A model generated the notes under the pieces. The model did not search any database, was not told the DNA's origin, and saw only the letters and a list, made by a program, of their open reading frames with translations. Position numbers and translations under genes: made by a program. Below, piece after piece: positions 37,838 to 51,129 of a stretch of DNA of 64,000 bases (positions are counted from its first letter, which is position 1; every line of letters begins with the position of its first letter). The stretch covers positions 48,215,950 to 48,279,949 of the forward strand of contig OX465579.1 in NCBI GenBank assembly GCA_950022655.1. The letters run 5' to 3'. Source of the stretch: Alentia gelatinosa (Eukaryota; Annelida; Polychaeta; Phyllodocida; Polynoidae).

Positions 37838-37903
37838 CTAACATTAAAGGTCTTCAAATATCCACTTGAGCTCTTTGGATATTCTGGTCTTTAATGTCCT
37901 TAG
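37838..37903 (+). ncRNA. Candidate microRNA-like hairpin
   Basis: A 66-base foldback. ACATTAAAG pairs with CTTTAATGT and AATATCC pairs with GGATATT, with an internal mismatch zone between them, a loop of about 10 bases (ACTTGAGCTC) and an outer CTAA/TTAG extension. Size, stem length and small internal loops suit an animal pre-miRNA. Neither arm matches a miRNA seed I recognise. Transcription is unknown, and an old inverted repeat would look similar. Confidence 0.35.
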
Positions 37904-38213
37904 CAAAGTCACCCAATAGAAAAGAGCATGCCCATGCTACTTGAGAAAGCAGAATTAAGCTAGACATAGGGTAGAACCCTAAGAATATTATTCACCAAGG
38001 AATCGATGTGGATGCTACATAGTAATTTATAATATTTATTTTATAAAGGTCCCGATTAACGTGAAGTGGGTTTATGCCGCCGTAACTGCCAATGTTATGT
38101 TGGCCCAATGTGTTAGATACTTACTAGAACAACGTGGCCTTTCCTGCTACACATATCTGTAAGGTTATTGATGTATGACCCTTAGTGTCTGACTAAAAGG
38201 TATCACGTTATTT

Positions 38214-38255
38214 GAGAAGCTCACGAGCAGCCCCTAAGGCCCACAGGAGCAGCTC
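38214..38255. promoter_or_regulatory. Cluster of GAGC palindromes
   Basis: Loose GAGAAGCTC (38214) and GAGCAGCCC (38225), then perfect GAGCAGCTC (38247-38255). Confidence 0.4.
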
Positions 38256-40223
38256 AGTGCAAAGTCTCTATCATCGCCCGTCTGCCTGTCTATCACTGAC
38301 TCGTGCAAAACCCAGCCAAGTCGCCTACTCAGGTATAGGCTAAGAGGCACCCTGCCAGACCCCAGATCTAACCATCCTACCCCAGGCCCAAAACCTCAGT
38401 CCCATACTCCTCTCACACAGGGCACAGTGACTTAGGCACTGGGCGCCTCATGTCTAATACTGCACCGCCTCGAGTGGCTCTTCGTTGGCATCACGCAGGG
38501 CACTTGGACTTCCACACCACCATCGCTTTCTCACCACCATAAAGAAATATATGTAGTATTTACAGAAAAGTACTCACGAGCACCTAAAGCCTTCCGCCCC
38601 GAGCTCCTTGCACTATTTCATCCTACTTAGACTGCTAAGATAGCCACGACCTGGCACGATATGACACGACCCGACTCTGTTCGTTGTGACAAATACAATT
38701 ATATTTGTTTGCTAATCTCGTAACATGGAATTAGTGAACAATAGATTGGCACTATCTTGCAATTAGTGGATCAACCTCACACAGACCAGCATTCCCTAGT
38801 AGATCCAATGGAGATGGGAGAAAGGACATGCCATCTGCCTCACTGTTGGCCCTCGGTGTCACCTATACCTCTAATGAGTATTGTACTACCCTTTATACAC
38901 CCTAAATAACGTCGAATGGAGAGCGGGGCTGTGAAATCAGTCACCGAGGGTAACTACACAATTCTATTTCAGACGATGCTCAGTGTCGTTACAACAACAC
39001 ATTTATAAGAGCTCTGCCTGATGATCAGTCCACAGATACAGAAGGCTTTGAAGCCAATCTTAAGAGACAGAGTCTATCGTAAAAGGCAATCTTAGAACCA
39101 ATAAAACCCCGTTGCTCTGGGCAGCCCAACTTTAACTGTCTGTCATGCCTGCCAAGTTCCTGGCCGTTATCAACATGTAATTAACAGTGAGGATAACCGC
39201 CTGAGGTGCTAGTCAACTTTACGAACACGCTATCTGAACTTCGGTAAACCCCCATGTGTTAGTCCCCCACCGCCCATAGTATTCTAAGCTACTCCAACAT
39301 AATGATGGACCTCATAAAGGACCAACGGTTAACGATCAGAGGAACTCATTGAGTATGAAATTAATATTACATATTGCTTTCAGAATTTTGGAATATGGTA
39401 GAGACTCCCATATGGATTCTAAGATTTCGTCAAGATCAGCTCTATATATGACAGGCTGTCAGAAACCAGAAGCAGGCTTCAGTGAAAAAGCATCGACAGC
39501 CTTCCAACTAATAGTGGGTTCCATTGCCTGCTACCTGTGCTATTCCGAAAAGTTATACTGCCATCGTTTCACTTGAAGTCGATGGCGTAGCAGTTAATCC
39601 CGAAATCAATATGCATTGCCTCTGTCGCTTTGAGGAACTGATTATCTTGATTACTTCAATAATGACGGAGAATCAGACACAGAAGACACAATATTTTGTT
39701 CGCTAAGACCTCATTTTCTCTAGGCTAAGATCTACTTTCATGGATTACCTCTATAAAGTTAATCCCTTCATATTCAATGAGCGTCCATATCTCGTATTCT
39801 TTACCATCCATGCTCTATATTAAATTCTAATTCTAATACAGAAAATCTTTCCGATGGATTCTTCCATGGACCTATTTTCAACGAAATTATCAACATTAAA
39901 TGAGCATACAGGTTTCCATACTTGAGAAAACTCACTCCCAGCCAGTTTATTTTTAGCATTTCTGTCCACAAATACGTTTACAGTCTGTCTCATGTATCCA
40001 ATTTTCCTTTCAATATTGCCTGGTCAAAATAAGCAAAATACGGTATCTAAAGCGCAGAAATGAGGATCAGAAATTGTTTACTCAATAAACAAATGCAAGC
40101 TTCTATTCATGACCAAAAATAGAGCAATAACTGAATGAAAGGAGTGCCTTTTTTCACAACGATAGACACATGTGCAGCCTGAACCCCTGCACACAGTGTT
40201 TGCACCAGCATTGCCAGTCAGGC

Positions 40224-40237
40224 GTTGCCATAGTAAT
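40224..40237. promoter_or_regulatory. RFX/X-box-like site GTTGCCATAGTAAT
   Basis: The first half-site is perfect (GTTGCC); the second is one base off GTAAC. It belongs to the RFX-like set in this window. Confidence 0.35.
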
Positions 40238-42411
40238 CAGATCCTACGTCTGGCCAGCATGCTTGGGCCTGGACACATGTGTTACACGTGCCATATGACC
40301 ACATCAGGAGGGAGGGGTGCGTGAGGGAACATTACCTGAGGCGTAGTACCCCCTCCTTTCCCCGCACCCCTTCACGCACGCGCAGGGTTTATATGGTTCA
40401 ACATGGCGGTGTTCAGTCATTTCCTGTTTCCGCATACCAGAGTGTAGTAAGACGCGCACTTTTTCCCCACGACGGAAAGGAACGTAACGTGGCATTAACA
40501 ATACATGGGTCTAGGCTAAGCCTGCTATCAATCTATACTGCAAGCTGTAGCTCACATTCCCCATCAGCAACTCCCATGGCAGCACAATATACTCTACTTA
40601 CTGCCAGATTGTATGGATATCAACGCCTCTTTTAGTTTATTCTCTTTTCCTCCTCTTTAATTGAATAAGTCCTACCTATATAAGAAAAGCTTTTATTTCG
40701 TTCTATGTCTTTTAGTTTGTTTATTTTTTGGCGTTATTTCTTTAGGGTGGGTGAGGTTTGTCCTATTTGAATAGGTGCAATAGGTGCCGAGTCTAAGAAG
40801 AGTTGACCTTTTCGGAAGATATACACTGCATAAGCGCACTTCTTTTTAGGAAGGCCCTTCCGATATAAAGGCATTTCGGTATGTTGCTCTGTAGGTTTCC
40901 CGTAAGCTTTGTGCTAAGTGGTACATGCACGTGTGTATTCAAAGGGTAAAGGTGTAAAGCACCCACTGCCTGAAAGCCAGCCATTCCCTCAGAATCGCAA
41001 ACAGGAGCTGCTCCTTTAATCAGGCCTGGCAAGTGTGGTATAGTAACTGAATTAGTTGGGCCTGCCAGTTGATGTTGCCTGCCCGTCAGCAATTTTTTCT
41101 TTTTCCTGTGCGGCCTGCGTATGGCTGCCCATTTCTGCTACTGCTATCGCCGGGAGAACTAGCGCCCCTCCACGCCTCTAGTTTAGGGCTCATTCTGGCC
41201 GCCACTTCCATGCTTTTCCCGTTAATTACCAGTACCTTCTCGCCGGAATCTCGTGATGAAAGCCCTGCCGTGCATGGGAGAGGAAAGAAGTCTTGAGACC
41301 GCCGAAGAAAAACCAGCCGGTAATAGGCCTGCCAGAGGCACTGCCTTGACTGGTCCCTTCTCCTTCTTCTCCCCGTCCTCCTATTGGCACGCCGCTTCAT
41401 TAATGGACTTCTGGCTAAAGCGGCCGTTTCAATAATTTATGTGACAACACAGCGTAAGTTTCCGAATGGAGTTCCACCTTTGCTGGGAATAAAAGAGGAA
41501 TGAAAAAAGTCTCAATACTGAAAGCATGGCTGTCTGTCTGGTGTTGTGCTGCATGGAGCTAAGGCTGAGGCTGGGGCTGGAACTGGACACCGCAGAAAGC
41601 GCGGTCATCCCCGCAGACACATGGTAAAGTCCAATGCCCCTGTACCCTATCTGGCTTCTGAAGACAGTCCGCTGTCGAAACAATTCAGATGTGGCTTCCA
41701 GTATGGCTTCTTCACGTTGCGGCTGACCACGGATGGACATGCAGAGGGATAGTCGAAGTATTTAGAAGGAACCTAATAGGGCAGCTTTACATTGGCGCAA
41801 ATCCAACTTCTCCGGTCCTAAATTCGTATTATCATACACTATCAGCCATGTTGATATGCAATGATTGGCTTCCGTAGAAGCAAAAGCGTACTTTGGCTTA
41901 AGCCAATGACCTACTGCAAGAGTGTCCCAAGTCCTGTCCCCTAGCCCCTAGCCATTCACACCACGCCTGCGTCTCAGTCTTGTCAGCCCCGTGTCCTGTC
42001 CACCCACCCGTACCACCCTCTGTAGCCGAGAACGAAAAGGGCATTGATTTCCAATGCCCTCAACACCGGCTCGCCTTGCCCTTCTAAGAGAAGCTCGCCG
42101 CCGGCAGAGAAGGTACTCCCCCCGACCCACATGTGCCGGGAACTAGTCACAGCAACAGCTGTCACTCCCCCAACTATCATCTAAGGAGAATAGGATGAGG
42201 TGTGCGGGTGGCAGTGGCGGCGGAGAAAATGTGTGGACTCCCACACCATGCCCTCCAGCCGACTCCCTCGGACTCATTTTGCGGCTATTGAGTCCCATAC
42301 ACTGCATTAGGTCTTTCGGTGCGGGTGGGAAACAACTAAAAAATCGATGCACGTTCTTCCAGCTGCTCGCACCTTTGACGGAGGCGACCTGCCCGCCTGT
42401 GGGGTGCGCAG

Positions 42412-42580
42412 GAGCGGCTCGGCGTGCCATGAAATCATTAAAGGTGAACGATGGGATGTAGGTGAGCATGGCGGATTTCTGGGCTTGCTGGAGGCAGCTG
42501 TTACTGTCAGCCTGAATCACAACCAGACCTGCCTGCGGCTCCCCAGCTATGCCGCCTTCCTGAGCTACTCTGAGCTGCTC
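42412..42580. promoter_or_regulatory. GAGCNGCTC sites including a 10-bp tandem pair
   Basis: GAGCGGCTC at 42412-42420, then GAGCTACTC (42562-42570) and GAGCTGCTC (42572-42580) separated by one T. AGCTGCTCGC also occurs at 42361. Confidence 0.5.
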
Positions 42581-44049
42581 ATCTGTGGCCGTTACCCAAG
42601 GCTTCCTGCAGCCCACCACATGAAACTTTACTTTTCCTAGTATATCCTGTACCTACATACCGGCTTGTCTCATGCCTTGTTCTAATCACCAACCTGTGGG
42701 CACTCTACTCGGTATGGGACCCAGATGTGGCAATTGTTTGAAATAGCATTGGATTTACTGTCCTCGTCAAAGATTTTGTACATTCTGTTGCTGCTTTCTT
42801 CTATATGTACCGTGTTACCACAACCCGGATATCCATCACCGCGGTACATCAGATTCTTTCCCTCCACAAACCCGCCAAGGCCACCCGACAACACTCCCTT
42901 TCCATCATAGGGTGAGTCAATTTAGACCTCCCTGGAGTGTTTGTTCCTGGCAACCTAGAGTCAGAAGAAAGGTGGATCTGCCCCTGCGTAGGGTCTTTGA
43001 TCTTTCTAGAAAGGTACCCTTTTTGCCCTTCAGTATCCGCTTTTTATTGATCAGCTCACACCTCTACAGCTAGGGTTGACATTTAATCAGCAGCATGCCT
43101 GTCGCACCTTTTTCTTCGTCACAGCCTGACCTAGTTTCCATAGCTGGGATATCAGAGGGAAACATGTTTTAGCCCCTCACTCCACCTCTCTTCCCTAGTT
43201 TGCAACCTTCCCCTTCCCCTTATCACATGACATCTATGGTGGAAATGTCCACTGCAGCGTGCTTACACCTTTCCCATGTTTTATCTCCACACGCGTTTGG
43301 CTCCGTTGATCTGAGGGACTCCAGTGTTAAATCACACTTTTAATTAATCGTGAAATGTCAGCAATTCCTCAAGTGCTCCCTACCCCTTTTTATGAGTAGA
43401 GATGAATCCCATATAATTAAAAGAAGTTTTGATTCACCACTTTGTCATAGTAGGGGATACTGAGAGAAATTGTTGTGAAAACTAGCGGTAAACTCGGGTG
43501 TCTATATTCAGACACTGAAACCAATCAGATGGCCTGTTCTTACGCGTGCACTAATTGCACGTTCTTTCAGAAAGCAAGCTTCTTTCTGAGTTACTAATTA
43601 GCAGTCCAACTAATGAAAATTTGACACTGAAGTAGGATACTGGCCGCCGAATTAATTTCAGTGCCTTGTTTACTCCTAATTTTTCATCATTTAGAGGGAG
43701 GTAATTGTCTGCGCTTTTTCGTTGGACATCGTGTAATTCCAGCTCCTTTGTAAATGAAACTTCTCGCGTTCAAGTTTTGAATACGTCACTGCCAAACTGA
43801 CTTGACCTCCTGGTGACCCATGTTGCTTGACTTTATTTATAAAGAGAGAGTACTCAGTTGCCTAAATAAGACAAGATATGTCTTGCTTAAACATAAAAAA
43901 GACCTAGAGGCGAATAGAGGATTGTAGCACTGACTGAAAACAATAGTTGATACTTTTAATTATCAAATAGCAGTTGATAGTTCAGCTAAAAGATATTTCT
44001 ATATACAAATAATTCTATCTGAAAGCAAAACTACATACTTAGACTTTAA

Positions 44050-44462
44050 AGGGTGGCATCCACCAACCACGACGAGACTATGACAAGTGCAGACAAGAAA
44101 GTTCCAATCAGCACTTGTCGCAGCCTTGTCGTAAGAAGGGGGTCTTTACGACAGTGTTGTTGTGGGCGTGTCGGGAAGAGCACGCTCCACCAGAATTTCC
44201 AATCATAGACCTCTGCGACATGCTCCCAACACGCTATGACACTCCATGACAAGGGTCCAGTCGTGGAAAAAAATCGAATATGCTCAATGTTGTCGTGGCC
44301 TTGTCGGAAAGCTCCCGACAAGCTTCCAATCGTGGGCTTGTCGTGGCCTTGTCATGGACTCTTGTCGGGTCCACCAACCACGAGAAGGCCTCCAATCATA
44401 GGCCAATCATGGACCTTGTCGGGAACCTATTGTCGTAGCCTTGTGGTTGGTGGACGCCCCCC
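44050..44462. mobile_element. 413-bp TTAA-flanked MITE
   Basis: TTAA flanks both ends (44046-44049 and 44463-44466). The terminal inverted repeats share TCCACCAACCAC, preceded by GGGTGGCA on one side and GGGGGGCG on the other. The interior is built from many short variants of CTTGTCGTGGCCTTGTC and TTCCAATC in both orientations. There is no transposase frame. TTAA duplication is the hallmark of piggyBac-type transposition, so a non-autonomous piggyBac-like element is the most economical call. Confidence 0.7.
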
Positions 44463-45561
44463 TTAAGGCCGCAATATTAAATCGCTCTGTGGTTGAAATT
44501 GAATAAGGAAATCCCCGCACAAACCTCAGGACTGCCCTAATATACCATAGTTGGACACTCACCTACAAAAAAGAGGAAAATACATTAAAATATTGACACT
44601 GTAACCAAAACAAAGCAGCTTTGCAGAGAGGTTTACACATTTTCATCGTTTCATTTCTACTGGAAATATTCAAATTATTTCATATATCAGTTGATTAGAA
44701 ATTTGAAATAAATTTATTCCTCTCCATTTTTGATCACAGATAACAACACTGTTCCTCCCAGCCTGACACCTTGTCCTTCACCACTCTACTCACTGGAGCC
44801 GGAGGGCGCAGGTCTACATGTTTATCGTGATCTCTTTGTTCTCGGCGGATGACGAGGTCACATGGGGACCGTACAGAGTATAGTTTACGTGGGCCGGAGA
44901 CCAGGTGCAGGCACACAGGCGCAGTAATGCAGTCTGGTCCCCTGCCCCCAGGGCGCCCTTCATGCTCTGCTCGGCCTAAAGCCTGCTGCCCCTGGAAGCA
45001 CTCTCCAATGCACTTCTTATAGTGGAGATTCTTGTTAGGGTTGGCCATTGGTATTAGATTGGTTATTTTCATAACCTTTTAACAAGGTAGTCTGACATAC
45101 TGCCAAATAGAACATCTCTTCAAAAACCGTGCCTTCCATTCAGTAACATACAGGGTTGGGACTCGTTTAAATCGTATCTCTTTTGCAAAAAACAACATCA
45201 TTTTATATTTATTATATACATATGCATATATGCTTCTTCTGGAAATATGAATAAACTATAATATTGGTAAATGTGGTAGTTCGCGAATAAATCTCCTCGA
45301 TAAATACGTATTTAGAATACAATTTCGCTTTGATATCTAATACCCGTCCGAAATGGAATGACCATGAATGTTCTTAATGACAAACACAGGCGGGCTTCAG
45401 CTCTCAGAACAACCCTGGAGATCAAGTAAGTAACCTTACTGACCCCGCCACCGTGGAGGCGTGAGGCCCCATCTCCACACGCCACCCGCCACGGCCTCAT
45501 CATCCTATCAGTTACTGATCCCAGCTTCCTCCTGGGTCCCTCCGGGCGGCGGAGCCTCCCT

Positions 45562-45639
45562 CGCCATTGGCCCGGCGAGCTCATATATACACACGCACCG
45601 TGCTGAGTATGTGGCCGTCCCTACCTGACCATCCTACAG
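45562..45639 (+). promoter_or_regulatory. Possible TATA promoter with short first exon
   Basis: A CCATTGG (CCAAT-box core) at about 45564, TATATA at 45584-45589, then about 50 bases ending CCTACAG|GTAAGA, a consensus 5' splice site with the exon end at 45639. The spacing allows a start site near 45612. A short ATG frame (ATGTGGCCGTCC) begins at about 45609. No downstream plus-strand exon was recognised. Confidence 0.25.
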
Positions 45640-46654
45640 GTAAGACAATGTTGACTATGAAATTACTGTGAGTGTCTCCCACTAAGTGTTGAAAAAGGCA
45701 CCCACTCCAACCCAAAACCCTCTGTCATATTCTAAACACGGAAAATACCCGCATGATTATTTGTATTTATATCTGTTAGAGGCTACACTACAGAAATGGG
45801 GAAGATGTATGATCATAACTTAGAACGGTTATCAATTAGCCTGTCCTTTTATCGCATTAGATAGCATCTACAGCCGGCATAAAACACCAGGGTCCATGTC
45901 TGTTGTTCACATTCCTTCCCCATCTCAGCTCCATTATCAAAAGGAAAACTTTTCCCCTCCAAGCGCCCACAACTGATGATTTACCAAAGACCCCGCTTGC
46001 AATACATCATCCGGAGGCTTCGCCGACTCCACAACAACTACTGCAAATCCTCCGCGGGCCAGAACATGAATTATGAGGCATATTCCTCCGGCTCCTCTCC
46101 GTTTTCCAACGGACACAAAAGCCCCGTATGCACAAGGCCCGGGCCCCTCCGACGCCATTGTGAGAAGGAGGATCGCCATCAAGTTGGAGCAATCCATTTG
46201 CATGTGAGCCGGCGGTTAACACCAGGGCAGGTTTGATGTTGTTGTCGAGGGTTTCTTTGGACTGTGATGCTATGGTCATTACGTCCGGCAGTGGAGCGTG
46301 CAGGTGGACTCTCACACACCGCTAAAGGGTCCCGCGAGAGGGCAGCAGCGTCGGGGGACGCTACTTAAAGTGGTGGTGTTTGGGGCTTTGTAATATAGGA
46401 CTGGTGCCCCTGCATACTGGTCCCTGGAGTGACTTAGTCCCCACAATATAACACCCCCTACAGAATACCTGTATAGACCACCTACAGACAAGTCGCCCCC
46501 TGCTGCGCCCCCTGGAGGTGACCAGGTAGGGCAGGGTGGACACACCTATCAGTAACCAGATCTACCTGGGTTAACGGCACGCAGGTATTCAGCTTGCCAA
46601 CACCTGTAAAATAAAGCAGCACAGCGGGGGTGCAAGCTACCTGTGACCCGACTG

Positions 46655-46700
46655 CCTACATGCCTGCCTACCCACCTACCTGCCTGCCTACCAGCCTGGC
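46655..46700. repeat. CCTACCTG/CCTGCCTAC short repeat
   Basis: Imperfect tandem repeats of CCTGCCTACC over about 45 bp. Confidence 0.7.
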
Positions 46701-49700
46701 TGTAGACAGTGCGCTGACAACAACTAATGCAACCACCACCACGGCCTAAATTCTCACCTCATTAGAGGGGTTTTGAGAAGAAAACCAGCAAAGACACCAC
46801 AGACATGTGATATCATTTAAGCCGTTCATTGTGTGTCTCCTAACGATGGACCTAATCCAGTGTAATTCCGTCTCACTCGATAGCGGGAGACAAAACAACT
46901 GACGTCGGTAACTCTTAATCTTGTCGATAAGTTTTGACATGGACAACCCTCCTTCCTAAAGTGATCTCAATTCGCTCGCCTCCGAAGACCTTGGTTTTAT
47001 ATTTAAGGTTCTAATTTAAGTTGTCATTGACTACTAGTGGTTTCATAACCACAGCCATGCGTACGCACTAAATATATATAGAAATAGGGTGAGTTGATAC
47101 CAGCATTGGCCAAACTCGATACTTTCAAAGTCACGTTACTGCGGTTACAGGAATGTCCTTTTCATATGCTACGCAGTTGTATTCATTACAATGTCACATT
47201 CACTTGAGTCCCACCTCAGTTTACAATCTTTGGTCTGCTTTAACAATATCTCGCATGTGAGCCAGTATTTATCATGGGGTTGGATGCTGGTGCATCAGGG
47301 TGTTGGTTATGTGGAGAAAAGCTAGACTGGATCAGAGGCCCCAAGAGACTGAAGTCACACCCTCCCATACACACCCTTCAACCCTCTACCAGCTACCACC
47401 ACCACCGCCATCTTCAGCATCAACCCCCAGCACCACATCACTGAGTGCCCATGGCAGGTTATATGGTGCCGGCTTCACCCAAATCCCTATCTCCTAAAAA
47501 ATAACGACATGTTCAATATGTATTACTTGGGCAGATTGAGGATCCGATCTCCGGACTCTGTCTACAGAAGATCAGGTTCTTGAAGCCTTCTCCTGCAGTT
47601 CTGGGGATTTAAGATTCGGAGCGTAGCCCATTAGTTATGTTGCCCGAAGGGTGGAAGTTTTTCATTTCATTCTCTGTGCCTGTCAACATGATGCGAGGGC
47701 TTAGGTCTCTATTTCCTCTGTATGAATGCATTCAGGCGGCCATGTATTTAAAATGCCCCCGATCGACTTCAAAGTGCTTGTTAAAGTGCACTCCTTTTTC
47801 CCAAACCTGAACTGACTCAATCCTCCATCAGGGTCTTGGTCAACGAGGTGATAGAACGGAGTTCGCTACGGCTTAACCCAGATCTCCAGACAAAGAGATG
47901 TCAGTCTCCCTGATGGATGGGTTTTAAAATAACAACATTATAGAATTTGGCTCTTTTTGAATGTGCTATTGGGAATAGCTAGGTGCAATGGATTCAACTT
48001 CTGTTAACTTACTCTGATGATGAGAGACGGTTGAACAACTGTCGTTCCAGTTTTAAAAATATGCCCTAGTAGACATGTCTAACGCTGTCTGCACAGCGAA
48101 AGACCCCCCATGGAGAAAGCAAACTGTTTATTCGGACTAGTGTGACATTCTCCGTACCCTGAACCCTTCACCTCTGCCCTTTCCCCAGGTCTCATCCAAA
48201 AGGAGCCACGGGCCTTCCCGCTATGATACCCCTTTCACGGGGCCTCACCTACATATTAGTGGGCGTGGGGATGGCTACAGCAAAAACCAACAAGTTCCAC
48301 AAAAGGCCACCTTGTGTAGCAAAATGAAGCGAACTGAGGTCGTATTTGCCTGAGCACAGAGGATGCTCTCATCGCTGATGTCCATTTAGAGCCTCCAGTA
48401 ATGCCCCCTTCAGTCTGCCGTGAGTTAAACGCTGATCGGCCGATATCCCCGCGATTGTCATCGCCAGGCTTTATCTTATGAAAGTGCCCCCAGCAGGGCT
48501 CGCGGGATAAGGTGGGCTTGGTGGCGGGCACCCGGTAGAAAAGGTAACAAATAGTAAATTCCCAGGTGCGCTGCAGAGTGGGCCTTATCTGCAGGGGCCA
48601 TTATGCCCTACAGAAGGGGTTACACATTTGGATCCAATGCCTACATATGGACGCTAATCCAGCAAACGCCATGGGGACGCGACAGCTACCAACCACCATC
48701 AGCCTGGAAGGACAATGGACCCCCAACATCAATGACTTACTCCCCAGCTTCGCCTGCCCGATGGGGGAGGGGGTGGTCAAAGCCCACCTGAACACACCTG
48801 AGAATAATACCCATCGGCAGCAGCCAGGAGCCGGGTTATGCAAGCACCCGTCCCAGCTTCAGTAAATGCCTAGGGGCTAGGACACATGCGTACTAGGGTT
48901 ACTCATACCCTACCTGAGTAAACGTATTGCGGGCTCGTGCATCACGGTAAACACACAGCCTCTTTGATTTGGGATTATGCTTGATAATTACCTTTTGGCT
49001 GGGGAGGTGGATGGAGCTGGCAATTCTCATCGTTCTCATCGATCGTGATGAGTATTCATTCCTCTTCTCCCATCCCTCCCCTCTCCTCACTTACACCAAA
49101 CACAAATACTCCGAAATGGCAAGCGTCATCTATGCAGAACAAATAGGCTTTTTCACACGTTGTATTCTCTGTCTTAATGCTAATATTATCACAAACTTTG
49201 CTGTGGCAACGTGTGTTGAGTTTGCATCTAGATTCATGATAATATCATGGATTACTAAACAGAAACCGACACACCCCGCTTATTGTAATAATATCCCAAG
49301 TCGTTTTAATGCGGCAGGACCAATATCCCGCTATATTTATAGCACCTATTAGAAAGTAATAACCTGGCTTCAGGTCGGCATGGTCAGACTAGGGAATGGA
49401 GGTGAGTGGTTAGGGGAGCCGCCGCTCTCATAATGATATTGTGATACATTTAGAGCCGACGACCAGTCATTACTGTGACCCAATGACCCGGAGTGTGACC
49501 CTGCCGCTGACCTCCCGGGCAGGGGACGTGGAGGAGGGTTAAAAGAAGGGGCAGGGGTGGCTGGCTCGGTTCGCAATGACCACATCGGATGAAACTGTGA
49601 AAACATGACCAGACTGAGAAGTGGGGGGAGGACGTGACGCGAAGGGCGGTGGTCAGTGTGTGTGGTCAGTCAGGGGTCAGTCTTACACAGAAGATGCATG

Positions 49701-50976
49701 CTGACGGGTGGACCGTGCAGACACGTGCATCATCTCCAGAAGCTCCCCGGGTGATTGATTCCACAGGCGGCGGTAGGGGGCGCTGGTGCACCTCTAGTAA
49801 GATTCCTGCCAAAAAGGCTGGGCGCATGTCCCTAAGTAGTGAATGAAGCTTTCTACCGCCCTACACTACTGAAGACGATACAAGAAAACTCGGTTAGCTC
49901 ACAGTATTTTACACTGTAGCAACTGCCAGCGTAAATCTGTTACGCTGCTATTATGTTGGTTTTTTTGTTGTATTTTTACAAATTATATGTTCATTTTTGC
50001 TTATTTTTATTGAAGGAAGGGATCCAGAGATATGTATGTTGGACTGGCTAGATATTGGTCTCACAATATCAAAAAGAAAATTCAATAATTTAACACTAAA
50101 ATGGGAATATCATGGTATCAACCCATGTGAAAACATTGTAAAGACTTCTATTTTCCATGGTGTTGTCTAGCCCAGATGCTTCCTGCAGGCATCTGCTGGT
50201 CGATGTGGCAGTACGGCGCTGTTCTGTTTGCCCCTTGGGGCTGGTTTGGAGCTGTCGTGTAGCTATGGGGTACGGCGCATGGGGTACGATTGTCAGGTAG
50301 CAGAGTGAGCTGTGCCCTCACGGGAGGAAGAGGCCTGTCCCGCCCGCTACACCGTCTGTCCGTAGTTCAGGGCACCCCGTTGACAACCCGTCACGACCTG
50401 GGAGAGCGGACAGCTGGCCGTGGCGGGGGCTGATGAGGCGGCTTGTTGTGGCGGCAAGGCCGGCGGGTGTGGAGCTGGGCTGACCGGGGATCAATGTCTC
50501 CGTCCCCGGGATCGGCGCCGACAAAGCCGCATCGACCGCCCGCACACTCTCCCTCGCCGCCCCCGGCCACGGCCACTTGCCGCTGTGGGTCACCCTAATA
50601 TCGCCCGCCTGCGCACCTCTTCCCCCCACCCCCGACCACCAGCTACCTCAGACTCCCATCTCCTCCCCCATTCAATGGATCGCCACGCTACCAGCGCGAA
50701 AAGCCACCCTTTTCACACTGAGAGGGGATTAAAAACCTAACAGAATCAATCCTGAGGTAACTAAGAACTCAGGAATTCATGCTCATCCGATCCAAGAGGC
50801 AGCTTGAACCCGACACAGCTCTACTTTAAAAAGGATTTGCGGGAAGGCGGGGGAGGAGCGGGCAAAAAGTAGCCCCCACCTCCTGTCCGTTTCCTCCATT
50901 TGACAAGAATAGGGTTCGAATCGGTTTCTGTGAGAGCGTTTTGTCAGCTAAAGGACCTAGAGGTGCTTGGGGCTTT

Positions 50977-51129
50977 TTACCGTTTCACTGTGTCTTCAAA
51001 GCTTTCACCATTCACCATCACAATTGCCGCAATGGGCATCATTTGGACAGCGTCCTCCTTTTCCTCCTCCTCTGCTGGAGAGTCTTCACTGCCCCGCTCA
51101 TCCGGCCCACATACACTGCTTTCCCGGTC
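50977..51129 (-). CDS. Possible acidic coding exon (low confidence)
   Basis: An open frame follows a plausible acceptor (TGTTGGTGGTACAG) and encodes 50 residues before TAA. It is strongly acidic (SEDSPAEEEEKED) and then hydrophobic (PIAAIVMVNGESFEDTVKR). The reading looks protein-like, with few rare residues and purine-rich codons. However, the opposite strand is also open, and an acidic run can arise from a pyrimidine-rich stretch read backwards. It lies 1.3 kb downstream of the cysteine-rich terminal exon on the same strand, so it would be a separate gene or an alternative end. I see no homology. It may be chance. Confidence 0.2.
   Translation of the reverse strand, partial: DRESSVCGPDERGSEDSPAEEEEKEDAVQMMPIAAIVMVNGESFEDTVKR

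Noticed and set aside
50905..50935. tRNA B-box-like GGGTTCGAATC
   Set aside because: No cloverleaf, no acceptor stem pairing and no A box at the right distance.
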